A stretch of 6,747 nt of DNA. Source: Bacteroidales bacterium UBA1204. GTDB taxonomy: Bacteria; Bacteroidota; Bacteroidia; Bacteroidales; F082. Of the stretch, positions 6,195 through 6,747 are shown piece by piece. Made by a program: the position numbers and the translations under genes. Within the stretch, counting starts at the first letter, position 1; each line of letters begins with the position of its first letter. The notes beneath the pieces are model-generated. The model was given only the letters and a program-made list of their open reading frames with translations. It had not been told where the DNA came from and made no database searches. The DNA is taken from assembly GCA_002310075.1 (NCBI GenBank), contig DBXU01000128.1, positions 5,999-12,745 on the forward strand, given 5' to 3'.

Positions 6195-6205
6195 AAACAT
6201 ACCCT

Positions 6206-6747
6206 ATGCAAATCACAAAGAATTACATTGAAGCCAACAAAGAACGTTTCCTTGAGGAGCTCTTTGGCTTGATTAGAATCCCATCTATCAGTTCGGAATC
6301 GGCTCACAAGCCGGATATGATCCGCTGCGCCGAATACTGGCGCGATGCCATCCTAGCCGCTGGTGCCGACAAGGCCGAGGTGATGCCCACCGAGGGTAAC
6401 CCCATCGTCTACGGCGAGAAGATCATCGATCCGAAACTGCCCACCGTGCTTGTTTACGGCCACTACGACGTAATGCCCGTCGACCCCATCGACCTGTGGC
6501 ACACCGACCCATTTGAGCCCGTCATCAAGGATGGCAAGATCTGGGCTCGTGGCGCCGACGACGACAAAGGCCAGTCGTTCATGCACGCCAAAGCTTTTGA
6601 GACCATGGTGAAGACCAACACCCTCCCCTGCAACGTGAAGTTCATGCTCGAAGGCGAAGAGGAAATCGGCTCAGGCAGTCTCTCGAAGTGGGTCGTGGAT
6701 TACAAAGACCTCGTCAAGGCTGACGTCATCCTCGTGTCCGACACCTC
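6206..6747 (+). CDS. M20 family dipeptidase/metallopeptidase, N-terminal part (runs off the right edge)
   Basis: The first 180 codons of a zinc-dependent M20 peptidase (DapE/ArgE/CNDP/PepV-like superfamily) are present; members of this subgroup are usually about 450 residues. Visible motifs are GHYDVMP (metal ligand H86, and D88), ARGADDDKG with the likely bridging D119, EGEEEIGS with the likely general base E152 and metal ligand E153, and VSDT at the edge. The EGEEEIGS type fits cytosolic dipeptidases of the CNDP-like branch better than DapE (DEE-type), but exact substrates are unknown. There is no signal peptide, so it is cytoplasmic. ATG 6206 follows the LpxH stop by 11 bases, with an A-rich leader (CTAAAAACATACCCT) typical of this phylum and no terminator between, so it continues the operon. 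The C-terminal half and stop lie outside the window. Confidence 0.88.
   Translation, partial: MQITKNYIEANKERFLEELFGLIRIPSISSESAHKPDMIRCAEYWRDAILAAGADKAEVMPTEGNPIVYGEKIIDPKLPTVLVYGHYDVMPVDPIDLWHTDPFEPVIKDGKIWARGADDDKGQSFMHAKAFETMVKTNTLPCNVKFMLEGEEEIGSGSLSKWVVDYKDLVKADVILVSDT

Overview
The window looks like ordinary chromosomal DNA from a member of the order Bacteroidales (phylum Bacteroidota). Four things point there: promoter-like boxes of the Bacteroides type (TAnnTTTG), start codons without clear Shine-Dalgarno sequences, the adjacent Nif3/C4 zinc-ribbon pair, and the sequence character of LpxK, PNP and the FadL-type protein. I cannot name a genus with confidence.

Layout. Positions 1-45 hold what is probably the tail of an upstream gene, followed by an intrinsic terminator (61-101) whose left arm also contains a promoter box. 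A FadL/OmpP1-type outer-membrane beta-barrel gene (107-1558, +) runs to a bidirectional terminator (1563-1592). Facing it on the minus strand is a two-gene unit: a Nif3-like dinuclear-metal protein (3523 down to 2729), then a coiled-coil/C4 zinc-ribbon protein (2717 down to 1608) with an unusual 127-residue K/E/A-rich N-terminal extension. A 55-bp divergent intergenic region (3524-3578) with a perfect 11-bp inverted repeat separates it from a tightly packed plus-strand operon: lpxK (3579-4622), purine nucleoside phosphorylase (4594-5430), an LpxH-type UDP-2,3-diacylglucosamine diphosphatase (5430-6194) and an M20 dipeptidase (6206 to beyond the right edge).

How the genes fit together. LpxH and LpxK are two steps of the Raetz lipid A pathway at the inner face of the cytoplasmic membrane. 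PNP (purine salvage) and the M20 peptidase (peptide breakdown) are co-transcribed housekeeping partners without an evident lipid A role. Nif3 plus zinc-ribbon is a recurrent bacterial neighbour pair whose precise function is unsettled. The FadL-type protein is probably an outer-membrane channel for a hydrophobic ligand.

I found no mobile element, CRISPR array, RNA gene or clear novel system. The most interesting signals are regulatory (a promoter inside a terminator, a second copy of the same 13-mer inside the end of the Nif3 gene, and a palindromic divergent promoter region) and protein-level (the polyampholyte extension, and an Asp at the purine-specificity position of PNP).
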